Positions 28,318-37,925 are shown, counted from the first letter of the stretch. The stretch is DNA of 64,000 nt from Boseongicola sp. H5 (GCA_020622165.1 JACNMN010000001.1:558001-622000), one strand, 5' to 3'. Notes: a model not told the origin generated them from the letters alone. Program-made: numbers and translations.

Positions 28318-28803
28318 TCAGAACGCCTCCGGTCGGGCCTCGCGCGCCATGTGATCCAGCACCGCATTCACGAATTTCGGCTCGCGACCCTCGGGGAAAA
28401 ACGCGCGCGCCACATCGACGAACTCGGTGATCACCACCTTGGGCGGTGTGTCCCCCTCCACCAGTTCGGCGCCGGCCGCGCGAAACAGCGCCCGCAGCGT
28501 CGGGTCGATCCGGTCGATCGGCCATGTCGCGACAAGCGCCCGGTCGGTCATCTGGTCGATCTTGGCCTGCCGGTCCACCGCGTCGTCCAGCAGCTTGCGG
28601 AACAGATCCACGTCGCCCTCGGCCATCTCCTCGCCGTCGATCGTCTCACCGAAGCGGAAATTCTCGAACTCCCGGCGGACCACGTCAACGCTCTGGCCCG
28701 AATGCTCCATCTGAAACAGTGCCTGCACGGCATAAAGCCGGGCCGCCGATTTCATCTGGCGTTTCTGGTCTCGGCTTGGCCCATCGGGGCGGGGGGAGGT
28801 CAT
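28318..28803 (-). CDS. nusB: Transcription antitermination factor NusB
   Basis: 161 residues. Conserved parts are SAARLYAVQALFQMEHSG near the N-terminus and the C-terminal VVITEFVDVARAFF and KFVNAVLDHMAR helices. NusB binds rRNA boxA with S10. The start overlaps the ribH stop by 4 bases, the conserved ribH-nusB link. Confidence 0.95.
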   Translation of the reverse strand: MTSPRPDGPSRDQKRQMKSAARLYAVQALFQMEHSGQSVDVVRREFENFRFGETIDGEEMAEGDVDLFRKLLDDAVDRQAKIDQMTDRALVATWPIDRIDPTLRALFRAAGAELVEGDTPPKVVITEFVDVARAFFPEGREPKFVNAVLDHMAREARPEAF

Positions 28804-29348
28804 GCGGTGGCCGGTCCTTCGCTTTTGCCCGCGACCTGAATGCTCTCACCGCGCGGCTTGAATCCGATGCCGCCTTTAGGCTTCCCGAAGCGGCGCGTCA
28901 ACGCGATGAGGTGCAGGGCCGCCGCCGCGGCCCCGCCGCCCTTGTTCATTCCCGACGGATCGGCCCGGCGCGCGGCCTGATCATGGTTTTCCACCGTCAG
29001 GATGCAATTGCCGATACAGGCACCGCCCATTCCCAGCATCGTGATCCCGCGATTGGATTCCTCGCACACCGTCTCGTAATGGGTCGTCTCGCCCCGGATC
29101 ACGCAGCCAAGCGCCACGTAGCCGTCGAAATTGGACTGCCGATGGGCGATCCCGATGGCCACCGGGATCTCCAGTGCGCCGGGCACCTTGATCACCTCGT
29201 ACCTGGCGCCGGCCTGCTCCAGCATCGCCTTGGCACCGGCCAGCTGATCATCCGCAATGTCCTTGTAGTAGGGCGCGATGACGATCAGCAGTTTCACCGG
29301 TTCGTCAAACTCCGGCAGCGGCAATTCGTGATGGGTGGTTCCGGCCAT
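28800..29348 (-). CDS. ribH: 6,7-dimethyl-8-ribityllumazine synthase
   Basis: 182 residues with the lumazine synthase core: VKVPGALEIPVAI, GCVIRGETTHYETVCEE (His of the active site) and GNCILTVENHDQAARR. It condenses the RibB product with the pyrimidine from RibD to make lumazine. The ATG follows the ribB stop codon without any gap. The C-terminal tail after residue 160 is longer than in short family members. Confidence 0.95.
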   Translation of the reverse strand: MAGTTHHELPLPEFDEPVKLLIVIAPYYKDIADDQLAGAKAMLEQAGARYEVIKVPGALEIPVAIGIAHRQSNFDGYVALGCVIRGETTHYETVCEESNRGITMLGMGGACIGNCILTVENHDQAARRADPSGMNKGGGAAAAALHLIALTRRFGKPKGGIGFKPRGESIQVAGKSEGPATA

Positions 29349-30485
29349 CTATCCGATCTCCGAGATCTTGCGGGTGTCGGTGATGTTCAGCCCGTAGGCC
29401 TCCAGCCCCACCACCTTTGGTTTCGGCGAGTTGGTCAGCAGGATCATGTCCGACAGCCCGAGCGAGGACAGGATCTGCGCTCCGAGACCATACTGGCGCA
29501 GTGTCTGCGGGGAGACTTCGCTTTCCGCGCTCAGCTTCATGTTCAAATCGCGCAGCAGCACCAGAACACCGCGCCCTTCCGCCGCGATCAGCTTCATCGC
29601 GTCTCCGAACTCTCCGGCCCGGCCCGCACCGCCCGTACCCACCACATCCAGAAGCGGATCCATCGCATGCATCCGCACCAGAACCGGCGCATCGGTCGCG
29701 ATATCGCCCTTGATCAGGACGATATGTTCGGCGCCCTGCGTCTCGTCGGTGTATATCCGCAGCGTCCATTCACCGCCGAATTCGGAGGTGATCTTCTGTT
29801 CGTTGCGCACCTTGACAAGGTTGTCGTGGCGACGCCGATACGCGATCAGATCGGAGATCGTGCCGATTTTCAGGTTGTGCCGCTGTGCGAAGGCCACCAG
29901 ATCGGGCAGCCGCGCCATGGAACCGTCCTCGTTCATGATCTCGCAGATCACGCCCGACGGATTGAGCCCGGCCAGCCGGGAGATATCCACGGCCGCCTCC
30001 GTATGGCCCGCGCGCACCAGCACACCGCCATCGCGCGCCCGAAGCGGGAAGACATGGCCGGGGGTTGCGATATCCGCCGCGCCCTTGCCCGCATCGATGG
30101 CCACGGCCACGGTCCGCGCGCGGTCATGGGCGGAGATCCCGGTACTGACCCCCTCCCGCGCCTCGATCGAAATGGTGAATGCGGTCTCGTGCCGCGAAGA
30201 GTTGTAGGACGACATCAGCGGCAGGCCCAACGCGTCGATCCGCTCGCCCGGCAGCGACAGGCAGATCAGACCGCGCCCGTGGGTCGCCATGAAGTTGATC
30301 GCCTCGGGCGTGGCCATCTGCGCCGGGATCACCAGATCGCCCTCGTTCTCCCGATCCTCGTGATCGACCAGAATGAACATCCGCCCGTTGCGGGCATCCT
30401 CTATGATCTCCTCGATGGTGGAGACGGCATCGGACCAGTCCTGCTCGACCGGGCCGGGTTTTTCGAATGGGATCGGATCAGACAT
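29349..30485 (-). CDS. ribB: 3,4-dihydroxy-2-butanone-4-phosphate synthase with degenerate RibA domain (RibBX)
   Basis: 378 residues from ATG 30485. Residues 1-215 are a normal RibB domain ([43 protein letters not shown]). Residues 225-378 align with GTP cyclohydrolase II but lack the three zinc cysteines: the region normally CLTGD...RCDCG reads [14 protein letters not shown], and the RQEGRGIGL motif reads LRDLNMKLS. The structural motif [10 protein letters not shown] is kept. This is the RibBX form described in Proteobacteria, so GTP cyclohydrolase II activity must come from another gene. Confidence 0.92.
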   Translation of the reverse strand: MSDPIPFEKPGPVEQDWSDAVSTIEEIIEDARNGRMFILVDHEDRENEGDLVIPAQMATPEAINFMATHGRGLICLSLPGERIDALGLPLMSSYNSSRHETAFTISIEAREGVSTGISAHDRARTVAVAIDAGKGAADIATPGHVFPLRARDGGVLVRAGHTEAAVDISRLAGLNPSGVICEIMNEDGSMARLPDLVAFAQRHNLKIGTISDLIAYRRRHDNLVKVRNEQKITSEFGGEWTLRIYTDETQGAEHIVLIKGDIATDAPVLVRMHAMDPLLDVVGTGGAGRAGEFGDAMKLIAAEGRGVLVLLRDLNMKLSAESEVSPQTLRQYGLGAQILSSLGLSDMILLTNSPKPKVVGLEAYGLNITDTRKISEIG

Positions 30486-30645
30486 GCACGTTCCTCCGGG
30501 GCGGGCTTGGGGCCCAGATATCGCACCAACCGCCACCTGACCAGTGCCCGATCCGTCAAAACAGCGGCCGGACACGACGTCACCTGCGCTCGGGGCGTGG
30601 TGGCCCTGTCTCGCTCAGGTGTGTCCGGGATCAGCGGCGGCGCTT

Positions 30646-31218
30646 TCAGCCCCCGGGCCGGAAGAACCGCTCCGCCGAGAGGACGCCGGCCATCTGCGCG
30701 GCACCGCACCAGTCCCGCTCGACGCCGGTTGCAGCCACCAGAACGACGCCATCGGCGGGCAGCCTGACATCGCGCAACGTGGTCTTGAGGCGGTCCCGCA
30801 TCGCCGACCAGCTTTCGGTGAAGCCCGGCGCCACATCGGCAAAATCGATCAGGCCGCGGTTGCTCTCCAGAACCGCCTGCGGATGGAGCGGCCCGTAGAT
30901 GGCCGCAATCCGCCCCGCGCCGCCATCAAGCGCGGTCAGCCGGTTGCGAATGGCATCGGGCACCGCAATCCGTTGCGGGCGCAGTTCCAGCGCGTTGCCG
31001 GAAAAGAGAAACCCCACGATATCGCGCCCGGATGTCGCGCGGATCGTCGCATAGGTCGTGTAGTCCAGACCCAGACGTTTCGCGCGGGCGACCCGGATCC
31101 GCACGATCTGCAACGGCAGCTTGGGCAGCAGATCGTGGCGCGCCTTGCCCCAGGCGTGTTTGCGAAAGCCAAAGCCCGGTTCCATGCTGGGCCCGCCATT
31201 ATGCCCGATCCCGCTCAT
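30646..31218 (-). CDS. Conserved hypothetical protein in the riboflavin operon
   Basis: 190 residues from the ATG at 31218, which overlaps the stop of the 75-residue gene (ATGA). It starts MSGIGHNGGPSMEPG and contains KLPLQIVRIRVARAKRLGLDY and a C-terminal GVVLVAATGVERDW. The last part could fit a small alpha/beta domain; no family recognised. The start motif IGHNGGP occurs in several short alphaproteobacterial proteins. Coupling to ribE suggests a connection with flavin metabolism, but this is context only. Confidence 0.75.
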   Translation of the reverse strand: MSGIGHNGGPSMEPGFGFRKHAWGKARHDLLPKLPLQIVRIRVARAKRLGLDYTTYATIRATSGRDIVGFLFSGNALELRPQRIAVPDAIRNRLTALDGGAGRIAAIYGPLHPQAVLESNRGLIDFADVAPGFTESWSAMRDRLKTTLRDVRLPADGVVLVAATGVERDWCGAAQMAGVLSAERFFRPGG

Positions 31219-31442
31219 CCGTCGCTCTCCATCTTCATCCATCCAACCGCGTCCCGGGCGGCAAGAACCGCTGCAGTCTCGTCCGCATAGGGCCCGCGCG
31301 GCGCATCCAGTCTTCGCCAGCCATGGGCGTCCTCGGGGTCACGACGGCATTCGGACCAATAGGCACCCCCGTCCGTGCCAAGGATATCCACACAACGCTG
31401 ACCGGTCGCGTCATTGATCGACCGCATCACGACGGGCTTCAT
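31215..31442 (-). CDS. Small conserved hypothetical protein coupled to ribE
   Basis: 75 residues from the ATG at 31442, overlapping the ribE stop (ATGA); its stop overlaps the next start in the same way. It is Trp- and Asp-rich (YWSECRRDPEDAHGWRRLD) with no membrane segment. No family recognised. Double translational coupling inside the riboflavin operon is strong evidence that it is expressed. Confidence 0.65.
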   Translation of the reverse strand: MKPVVMRSINDATGQRCVDILGTDGGAYWSECRRDPEDAHGWRRLDAPRGPYADETAAVLAARDAVGWMKMESDG

Positions 31443-32029
31443 CCGCCCCACTCCTGCAGCCGCGCGACATAGCGGGCCAGCGTGTCGATCTCCAGGTTGA
31501 TCGCGTCGCCTACGGCGACACCGCCCCAGGTCGTCACCTCCTTGGTATGCGGGATGACATTGACGCCGAAGGTGGCCCCGTCCACCTCGTTCACGGTGAG
31601 CGAGGTGCCGTTCAGCGCGATCGACCCCTTGGGCGCGATAAACCGGGCCAGCGGATCGGGCGCGCGAAAACTCAGGCGCGTACTGTCGCCCTCATCCTCC
31701 ATCTTCACCAGTTCGGCCACGCCATCCACATGGCCGCTGACGATATGCCCGCCCAGTTCGTCGCCCACCTTCAGGGCGCGTTCCAGATTGATCCTTTGGC
31801 CCTCGGTCCAGCTTCCGATATTGGTCCGGGATACGGTCTCGGCGGAGATGTCCACGTCGAACCAGCCCGGCCCAAGGGCCACCGCCGTCAGGCAGACGCC
31901 GTCGCAGCAGATCGATGCGCCGATATCGATGCCGCCCGTGTCGTATCCGGTGCCGATCCGCGCCCGAAGGTCGCCGCGATGCTCCAGCGTCCGGACGGTG
32001 CCAATATCGGTGATGATACCTGTAAACAT
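31439..32029 (-). CDS. ribE: Riboflavin synthase alpha chain
   Basis: 196 residues in two similar halves, each a beta barrel: MFTGIITDIGTV at the start and GGHIVSGHVDGVAEL at the start of the second half, with SIALNGTSLTVNEVD repeating SICCDGVCLTAV. It dismutates two lumazines to riboflavin. Also called ribC in some genomes. It lies next to the divergent capsule genes; in related genomes ribD would be its neighbour. Confidence 0.95.
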   Translation of the reverse strand: MFTGIITDIGTVRTLEHRGDLRARIGTGYDTGGIDIGASICCDGVCLTAVALGPGWFDVDISAETVSRTNIGSWTEGQRINLERALKVGDELGGHIVSGHVDGVAELVKMEDEGDSTRLSFRAPDPLARFIAPKGSIALNGTSLTVNEVDGATFGVNVIPHTKEVTTWGGVAVGDAINLEIDTLARYVARLQEWGG

Positions 32030-32138
32030 GAACGCTCTCTCCGTTTGTCCCTCTCACCTAGCTGCGGTCCGGCAACGGGGCAAGCCACGCCCGCGCCTTA
32101 TTGCGGGCCAAAACCAACCGTAAAACCGCCAAGCCCCT

Positions 32139-33473
32139 ATGAAAACCTGTATCAAAGCAGTAGGTCTATCACGGCGAGCCCTTTCGGGGATTACACGGTT
32201 GCAGAAAGTATTCCTGTTCCTTCAGGGCCCGCACGGGCCGTTCTTTCACGGACTTGGCAAGAGTTTGCGAGCCGCGGGTGCGGATGTCTGGCGCGTGGGG
32301 TTCAATCAGGGTGACAGCGCGTTCTGGCACCATCGCGAAAGCTATATTCCCTATACCGGCACCATCGCGGACTGGCCTGACCGGCTGCGCCGGCTGATCG
32401 CCGAAAAAGACGTCACCGATCTGGTGCTCTACGGCGATACCCGGCCCGTCCATGCCGAAGCCGTGGCCATCGCGAAATCGCAGAACCTTACCGTGCATGT
32501 CTTTGAGGAGGGGTATCTGCGCCCCTATTGGGTGACCTATGAGCGCGGCGGCGCCAACGGGCATTCGAGGCTGATGAACACCTCCGTCGCGCAGATGCGC
32601 CGCGCGCTGAAGGATCTGGATCTGGATCTTCCGGACACCCCGTCGAAATGGGGCGATATGCGCCAGCACATGTTCTATGGCGCGCTTTATCACTGGTTCG
32701 TCATGTTCCTGAACAGGCGCTACCGGAACTTCCGGCCCCATCGCAACATCCCCGTTTCGCGGGAGCTGTGGCTCTACTTGCGGCGTCTGGCCTTCATGCC
32801 GTTTCTCTGGCTCGACCGGGTGCAGGCCACATGGCGCATTCGCGTGGGCGGGTTCCCCTATCATCTGGCGCTGCTGCAACTGGAACATGACGCCAGCTTC
32901 CGGGATCATGGCCCGTTCGACACCATGCCCGATTTTCTGGCGCTTCTGATCGAAGGCTTCGCACAGGGCGCGCCGACCCATCACCATCTGGTCTTCAAGT
33001 CCCACCCGCTGGAGGACGGGCGCGTTCCGATCCGCAGGGATATCCGCCGGCTGGCCGGCGAACACGGCGTCGGCGACCGGGTTCACTTCGTGCGCGGCGG
33101 CAAGCTCGCGCGGCTTCTGAACGACGCCCGCAGCGCGGTGACGGTGAACTCCACCGCCGCGCAGCAGGCGCTCTGGCGCGGATTACCGCTCAAGGCGTTC
33201 GGGACCGCCGTCTATCTCAAGCCGGAATTTGTCTCGACCCAGTCGATGGAGGCGTTTTTCACCAATCCGACCCGCCCCGACAGCCGGGCCTATCGCGATT
33301 ACAGGCATTATCTGCTTGAAACATCGCAGATCACCGGCAGTTTCTATTCCGGCAGCGGCCGGCGGCAGCTTTTGCGCCAGGTGGTCGACATGATGTTGTC
33401 CCCGGAAGACCCGTATGACGCGCTTGATGCCGGTCGACCGGCCCATCGGCAACACCTCCAGGTGATCAAATAA
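32139..33473 (+). CDS. Capsular polysaccharide export/biosynthesis protein (KpsS-like)
   Basis: 444 residues. The segment VFLFLQGPHGPFFHGLGKSLRAAG followed by WRVGFNQGDSAFW is the characteristic KpsS start; later FEEGYLRPYWVT and the C-terminal NSTAAQQALWRGLPLKAFG fit KpsS/LipB-type Kdo transferases. These add beta-Kdo to a phosphatidylglycerol anchor for group 2 capsules. It is first in a three-gene capsule cluster placed between ribE and ribD. The ATG lacks a strong ribosome-binding site; a later start near the FLQGP segment is possible. Confidence 0.85.
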   Translation: MKTCIKAVGLSRRALSGITRLQKVFLFLQGPHGPFFHGLGKSLRAAGADVWRVGFNQGDSAFWHHRESYIPYTGTIADWPDRLRRLIAEKDVTDLVLYGDTRPVHAEAVAIAKSQNLTVHVFEEGYLRPYWVTYERGGANGHSRLMNTSVAQMRRALKDLDLDLPDTPSKWGDMRQHMFYGALYHWFVMFLNRRYRNFRPHRNIPVSRELWLYLRRLAFMPFLWLDRVQATWRIRVGGFPYHLALLQLEHDASFRDHGPFDTMPDFLALLIEGFAQGAPTHHHLVFKSHPLEDGRVPIRRDIRRLAGEHGVGDRVHFVRGGKLARLLNDARSAVTVNSTAAQQALWRGLPLKAFGTAVYLKPEFVSTQSMEAFFTNPTRPDSRAYRDYRHYLLETSQITGSFYSGSGRRQLLRQVVDMMLSPEDPYDALDAGRPAHRQHLQVIK

Positions 33474-33559
33474 CCGAAAGGCTAGCGCGGTTTGCGCAGA
33501 TAAGCTAAAGTCGAAAAAAAATAAACTGAGGCAGTTTCAGGCAATAAGGAGCCACTTCC

Positions 33560-34690
33560 GTGAAATCACTGGCTTCCCGAGGGGCGCGCATGGTCGCGCT
33601 TTCGGTTGTTGTATCTATCGTCGCATCCTGCGCGTTGCCTCGCTCGGGCCCCAACCGCAACGAATTGTTTGCAGGTTCGGTCCAGCGCGAGGGCGATGCC
33701 TTCGTGGTCGAGGTGAACCAGAGGGTCATCGCCGCCACGTCCATCGTTCCCGCGCTCGGCTTCAGTCAGGCGTTCCAGAATGCCGGCCCCACCTCCACCG
33801 AAGTGATCCGCCCGGGCGATGTGCTGGGCCTGACCATCTATGAAAACGTCGAAGACGGGCTGCTGGCCGGGCAGGGCACCAATGCCGCCCTCATCAACGA
33901 GGTGACGGTGGATGGCGCGGGTTTCATCTTCATCCCCTATGCGGGCCGCATCCGTGCCGCGGGCAACACACCCGAGCAGCTTCGCGAGATCATCACCCGC
34001 AATCTGGACGAGCAAACCCCCGATCCGCAGGTTCTCGTGCGCCGCCAAGCGGGCGATGGCGCCACCGTATCGGTTGCGGGCGCGGTCGGCGGGCAGGGCA
34101 TTTATCCGGTGGAGCGGGCCACGCGCACCTTGTCGGGCATGCTGGCCGCCGCCGGCGGCGTCAGCGTGGAGCCCGACATCGCCCAGATCACGGTGGTGCG
34201 CGGCGCACATTCCGGCACGATCTGGTTCGAGGATCTCTATGCCAACCCCCAGTTCGACATTCCGCTGCGCGGCGGCGACCGGATCCTGGTGGAGGAAGAC
34301 AGCCGCAGCTTCACCTCGCTCGGAGCGACCGGCACACAGGCGCGCGTGCCCTTCGACAGCCAGACGATCTCTGCCATCGAGGCGATTGCGACCGTCGGCG
34401 GACTGCAATCCAACCTCGCCGACCCGACGGGCGTTTTCGTCCTGCGCAACGAGCCCGAGGAGATCGCCGAAAGCGTGCTCGGCCGCAGCGACCTGATCGG
34501 TACACAGCGGATGATCTATGTGCTGGATCTGACGGCGCCGACCGGCATGTTCGAAGCCCGGGATTTCGTCATCCGCGACGGCGACACCGTTTACGTGACC
34601 GAGGCCCCGTTCACGCAGTGGAGCAAGGCCCTGAGTGCACTGACCGGGACGCTTGGCACGGCCAATTCGATCGCCGGCCTGGCCGAGTAG
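33560..34690 (+). CDS. Polysaccharide export lipoprotein (Wza/KpsD-like)
   Basis: 376 residues from a GTG at 33560 preceded by AAGGAG. A lipoprotein signal ends at VASC (Cys near residue 24). Then comes the polysaccharide export domain (RPGDVLGLTIYE...GFIFIPYAGRIRAAGNTPEQLREII) and two SLBB-like beta-grasp modules (VAGAVGGQGIYPVERATRTL; ATGTQARVPFDSQTISAIEAI). Such proteins form the outer-membrane secretin-like channel for capsule. Transporter genes kpsMTE are not in the window. Confidence 0.9.
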   Translation: MKSLASRGARMVALSVVVSIVASCALPRSGPNRNELFAGSVQREGDAFVVEVNQRVIAATSIVPALGFSQAFQNAGPTSTEVIRPGDVLGLTIYENVEDGLLAGQGTNAALINEVTVDGAGFIFIPYAGRIRAAGNTPEQLREIITRNLDEQTPDPQVLVRRQAGDGATVSVAGAVGGQGIYPVERATRTLSGMLAAAGGVSVEPDIAQITVVRGAHSGTIWFEDLYANPQFDIPLRGGDRILVEEDSRSFTSLGATGTQARVPFDSQTISAIEAIATVGGLQSNLADPTGVFVLRNEPEEIAESVLGRSDLIGTQRMIYVLDLTAPTGMFEARDFVIRDGDTVYVTEAPFTQWSKALSALTGTLGTANSIAGLAE

Positions 34691-34694
34691 GCCT

Positions 34695-36761
34695 GTGCCG
34701 GGTGACGGGCGTCGCGACATCCCCGCCGGGTCACCCAGCCGGCGGGGATTTCACTTCAACGCCGGTTTTCTGACCAATACCCGCGTGCGGCGCATTCTGT
34801 CGCTGTCGGGATATGACCTGAAGATCGGCAAACCGGGGCCGGACGATGACGTGCTGGTCTGGGGCCATTCGCCCTATGCTCCGCGCGGCGAAAAGGCCGC
34901 CGCCGCCACCGGCGCGCATCTGGTGCGCGTCGAGGATGCGTTTCTGCGTTCGCTTCATCCGGGCCGCGCGGGCGAGCCGCCCCTTGGCCTGACAATCGAC
35001 CGGCGCGGCGCCTATTTCGACAGCACCCAACCCTCCGATCTGGAACATCTGCTGGCCAGTCACCCGCTGGACGACACCGCCCTGCTGGACCGGGCCCGCG
35101 ATGCCATCGCCCGCATGGCCGACGCGCATCTGACAAAGTATTCCGCCGTCGATCCCGGCATCGAACCGCCCGATCCCGGCTATGTGCTGGTCATCGACCA
35201 GACGCGCGGCGATGCCTCGATCCGGCTTGGCGGGGCCAATGCCGACACGTTCCGCGAGATGCTCTACTGGGCGGGAGAGGATCACCCGGGCGCACCTGTC
35301 GTCATCAAGACCCATCCCGAAACAACCGGCGGCCATCGCACCGGGCATTTCAGCGCGGCCGACCTCCCCGGGACGGCGACGCTGTTCGACGCGCCCGTCT
35401 CTCCCTGGCGGCTCATGGCCCATGCCCGCGCGGTCTATACGGTGTCCAGCCAACTGGGGTTCGAGGCGATCCTGGCCGGACACAGGCCGGTGGTGTTCGG
35501 GCAACCCTTCTATGCAGGCTGGGGCCTCAGCGACGACCGCCAGCCGGTCGGGCGCCGCCAGCGCGCGCTGACCCGCGCCCAACTGGCCGCCGCCGCGCTG
35601 ATCCTCTACCCGCGCTGGTACGACCCCTATCGGGACCGGCTCTGCCCGCTGGAGGATGTTCTGGGGGCGCTGGAGGCGCAGGCCCGGGCATGGAGAGGCG
35701 ACAGGGCCGGGCATGTCGCAATCGGCATGCGCGCCTGGAAACGCACCCATCTGCAGGCGTTCTACGGCAGATCGGGCACCCGGTTGCGTTTTGCGGCGAC
35801 GCCCGCGGCTGCGGTGGCCACCGGCAGGTCCGTGATGGTCTGGGCGGGCCGCGAAGACCCGGCCCTGCGCGACGCCTGCCTCTCGGCGGGGCTGTCGCTC
35901 TCCCGCGTTGAAGACGGGTTTCTGCGCTCCCGCGGGCTTGGCGCCGATCTGATCCCCCCGCTCTCGCTGGTCCGGGACGATCTGGGCATCTACTACGATC
36001 CGACCCGCGAAAGCCGCCTTGAACGGCTGATCACGGAAGTCGCGGGCTGGCCTGCCAAACGTCTGGCCCGGGCCGAGGCGCTGGTGGCCCGGCTGACGGC
36101 GCTCGGTCTGAGCAAATACAATCTGGGCGAGGTCCCCGATCTGCCCGAACCGGACACACGCAAGATGGTTCTGGTCCCGGGCCAGGTGGAGGATGATGCC
36201 TCGATCCGGCTTGGCGCGGGCGAGGTGCGCAGCAATCTGGACCTGCTGAAAACCGCCCGCCGCCTGCATCCGAACGCGATGCTGGTCTACAAACCCCACC
36301 CGGATGTGGAGGCCGGCCTGCGCAGCGGCGCGGTGCCCGCCGAGGCCCTCGCCCGGCTGGCCGATGTCGTGGCCCATCGCGCGGATCCCGCCGCTCTTCT
36401 CGCGCGGGCCGATCGCGTGGTGACCATGACCTCGCTTCTGGGGTTCGAGGCGCTGTTGAGGCAGGTGCCGGTCACCGTATTGGGCACGCCCTTCTATGCC
36501 GGGTGGGGCCTGAGCACCGATCTGGGGCCGGTACCCGCCCGGCGGCAGGCGCGGCCTTCGCTCGCCGCGCTCGCCCATGCCGCGCTGATCGTCTATCCGC
36601 GCTATCTGGATCCGGTGACGGGCCTGCCCTGCCCTGTGGAGATCGCGGTGGAGCGTCTGGCCACGGGCCAGGGGCTGGCGCGGAAACCGGGTTTGCGGGC
36701 CTTGGCAAAGCTGCAGGGCTGGTTCGCGGGTCAGGCCTGGATCTGGCGGGGTGGACGCTGA
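34695..36761 (+). CDS. Capsular polysaccharide biosynthesis protein (KpsC-like, two Kdo-transferase domains)
   Basis: About 688 residues from a GTG at 34695; an ATG at 34653 would overlap the previous gene by 38 bases. Two homologous halves are visible: each has a DASIRLG segment (DQTRGDASIRLG; QVEDDASIRLG), a K-HP motif (KTHPET; KPHPDVEAG) and a LGFEA...TFYAGWGLS block. This is the tandem arrangement of KpsC, whose two glycosyltransferase domains build the beta-Kdo linker of capsules. It converges on ribD. Confidence 0.88.
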   Translation: MPGDGRRDIPAGSPSRRGFHFNAGFLTNTRVRRILSLSGYDLKIGKPGPDDDVLVWGHSPYAPRGEKAAAATGAHLVRVEDAFLRSLHPGRAGEPPLGLTIDRRGAYFDSTQPSDLEHLLASHPLDDTALLDRARDAIARMADAHLTKYSAVDPGIEPPDPGYVLVIDQTRGDASIRLGGANADTFREMLYWAGEDHPGAPVVIKTHPETTGGHRTGHFSAADLPGTATLFDAPVSPWRLMAHARAVYTVSSQLGFEAILAGHRPVVFGQPFYAGWGLSDDRQPVGRRQRALTRAQLAAAALILYPRWYDPYRDRLCPLEDVLGALEAQARAWRGDRAGHVAIGMRAWKRTHLQAFYGRSGTRLRFAATPAAAVATGRSVMVWAGREDPALRDACLSAGLSLSRVEDGFLRSRGLGADLIPPLSLVRDDLGIYYDPTRESRLERLITEVAGWPAKRLARAEALVARLTALGLSKYNLGEVPDLPEPDTRKMVLVPGQVEDDASIRLGAGEVRSNLDLLKTARRLHPNAMLVYKPHPDVEAGLRSGAVPAEALARLADVVAHRADPAALLARADRVVTMTSLLGFEALLRQVPVTVLGTPFYAGWGLSTDLGPVPARRQARPSLAALAHAALIVYPRYLDPVTGLPCPVEIAVERLATGQGLARKPGLRALAKLQGWFAGQAWIWRGGR

Positions 36762-36821
36762 CGCGACCTGCGCACGCAACCGGCAATAGCGAATGCAGAG
36801 GCCGGGGCTAAGGTGCCGGGG

Positions 36822-37925
36822 TCACACCGGTCCGCGGGTCCAGCTATGCAGGATGTCCGGGCCGATGGCACGGGTGTCACGCAAGATGAACCGCGGCGCC
36901 TCGCCAAGCGCCGCCACCCCCATCGCACCGATCGCGGGCTGGCCTTCGGCGCCAAGCGCTAGCCCGGCGGTGAACCCCACCAGATCGTCCACCAGATCCG
37001 CCGTCAGCAAGGATGCCGCCAATGCCCCCCCACCCTCGCAGAAAACCCGCGTCAGCCCCTCCCGCCCAAGGGCCTGCATCACATCGGACAGGTCCAGTTG
37101 CCCCCCCGGCGCAGTGGCGCATGGGATCAGCCGCGCGCCCCTGTCGCGCCAGGCCGCCTGCACGCCGCCCGCGGCATCCTCCCCATGGCAGAGCCAAAGC
37201 GGCACCTCGTGGGCGTTTTGGGCCAGGACGCTGTCGGACGGAAGATCGAGCCTGCGGGAAATCACGACACGAACCGGCTGATGCGCGACGCCCAGCCCCC
37301 GCACGGTCAGGTTCGGGTCATCGGTCCGGACCGTGCCCGCGCCGACCATCACCGCATCATGGCGCGCGCGCATCCCGTGAACCACCCGGCGCGCCAGGGC
37401 GCCGGTGATCCAGCGGCTTTCCCCACTGGCCGTCGCGATCCGCCCGTCGAAGGAGCCGGCAAGCTTCAGCGTCAGAGCCGGGCGGCCCTGCGTGATGCGG
37501 CTGACAAATCCCGTATGGGCCCGCGCCGCTTCGTCCCGCAGGACATCTTCGGTAACCGCGATCCCGGCGTCGCGCAGCCGCGCAACTCCCTGCCCTCTGG
37601 TGCGGGGGTCCGGATCCTCCATGGCGACGACCACCCGCGCGACCGAAGCCGCGATCAACGCCTCGGCGCAGGGCGGGGTCTGGCCGTGATGGGCACATGG
37701 CTCAAGGCTGACATAGGCCGTGGCGCCCCGTGCCCCGGCGCCTGCCTGATCAAGCGCCCGGGGTTCGGCATGGGGGCGCCCGCCCGGCGCGGTCCAGCCC
37801 CGGCCCAGCACCCGCTCGCCCTTCACGATCACGCAGCCCACTGCCGGGTTGGGCCAGGTCCGACCCTGACCGCGCGCGCCAAGGCTGAGCGCAAGGCGCA
37901 TCCAGCGGGCATCCGCGCCCGTCAC
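36822..37925 (-). CDS. ribD: Bifunctional pyrimidine deaminase/reductase RibD
   Basis: 367 residues. The N-terminal deaminase has the zinc site HAEPRAL (His52, Glu54) and PCAHHGQTPPCAEA (Cys77, Cys86). The C-terminal reductase has GSFDGRIATASGES and the VFCEGGGALAASLL NADPH motif. It performs steps two and three of riboflavin synthesis. It begins 3 bases after the nrdR stop, but downstream the expected ribE neighbour is displaced by the capsule trio. Confidence 0.95.
   Translation of the reverse strand: MTGADARWMRLALSLGARGQGRTWPNPAVGCVIVKGERVLGRGWTAPGGRPHAEPRALDQAGAGARGATAYVSLEPCAHHGQTPPCAEALIAASVARVVVAMEDPDPRTRGQGVARLRDAGIAVTEDVLRDEAARAHTGFVSRITQGRPALTLKLAGSFDGRIATASGESRWITGALARRVVHGMRARHDAVMVGAGTVRTDDPNLTVRGLGVAHQPVRVVISRRLDLPSDSVLAQNAHEVPLWLCHGEDAAGGVQAAWRDRGARLIPCATAPGGQLDLSDVMQALGREGLTRVFCEGGGALAASLLTADLVDDLVGFTAGLALGAEGQPAIGAMGVAALGEAPRFILRDTRAIGPDILHSWTRGPV

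Noticed and set aside
30486-30645. FMN riboswitch upstream of ribBX
   Set aside because: The 160-base gap does not show the conserved FMN aptamer segments.
28446-30767. 773-codon plus-strand frame opposite nusB, ribH and ribBX
   Set aside because: Antisense to well-identified riboflavin genes; no domain pattern.
34731-36779. 682-codon minus-strand frame opposite the kpsC-like gene
   Set aside because: Antisense shadow; the plus-strand frame shows the two KpsC domains with their motifs.
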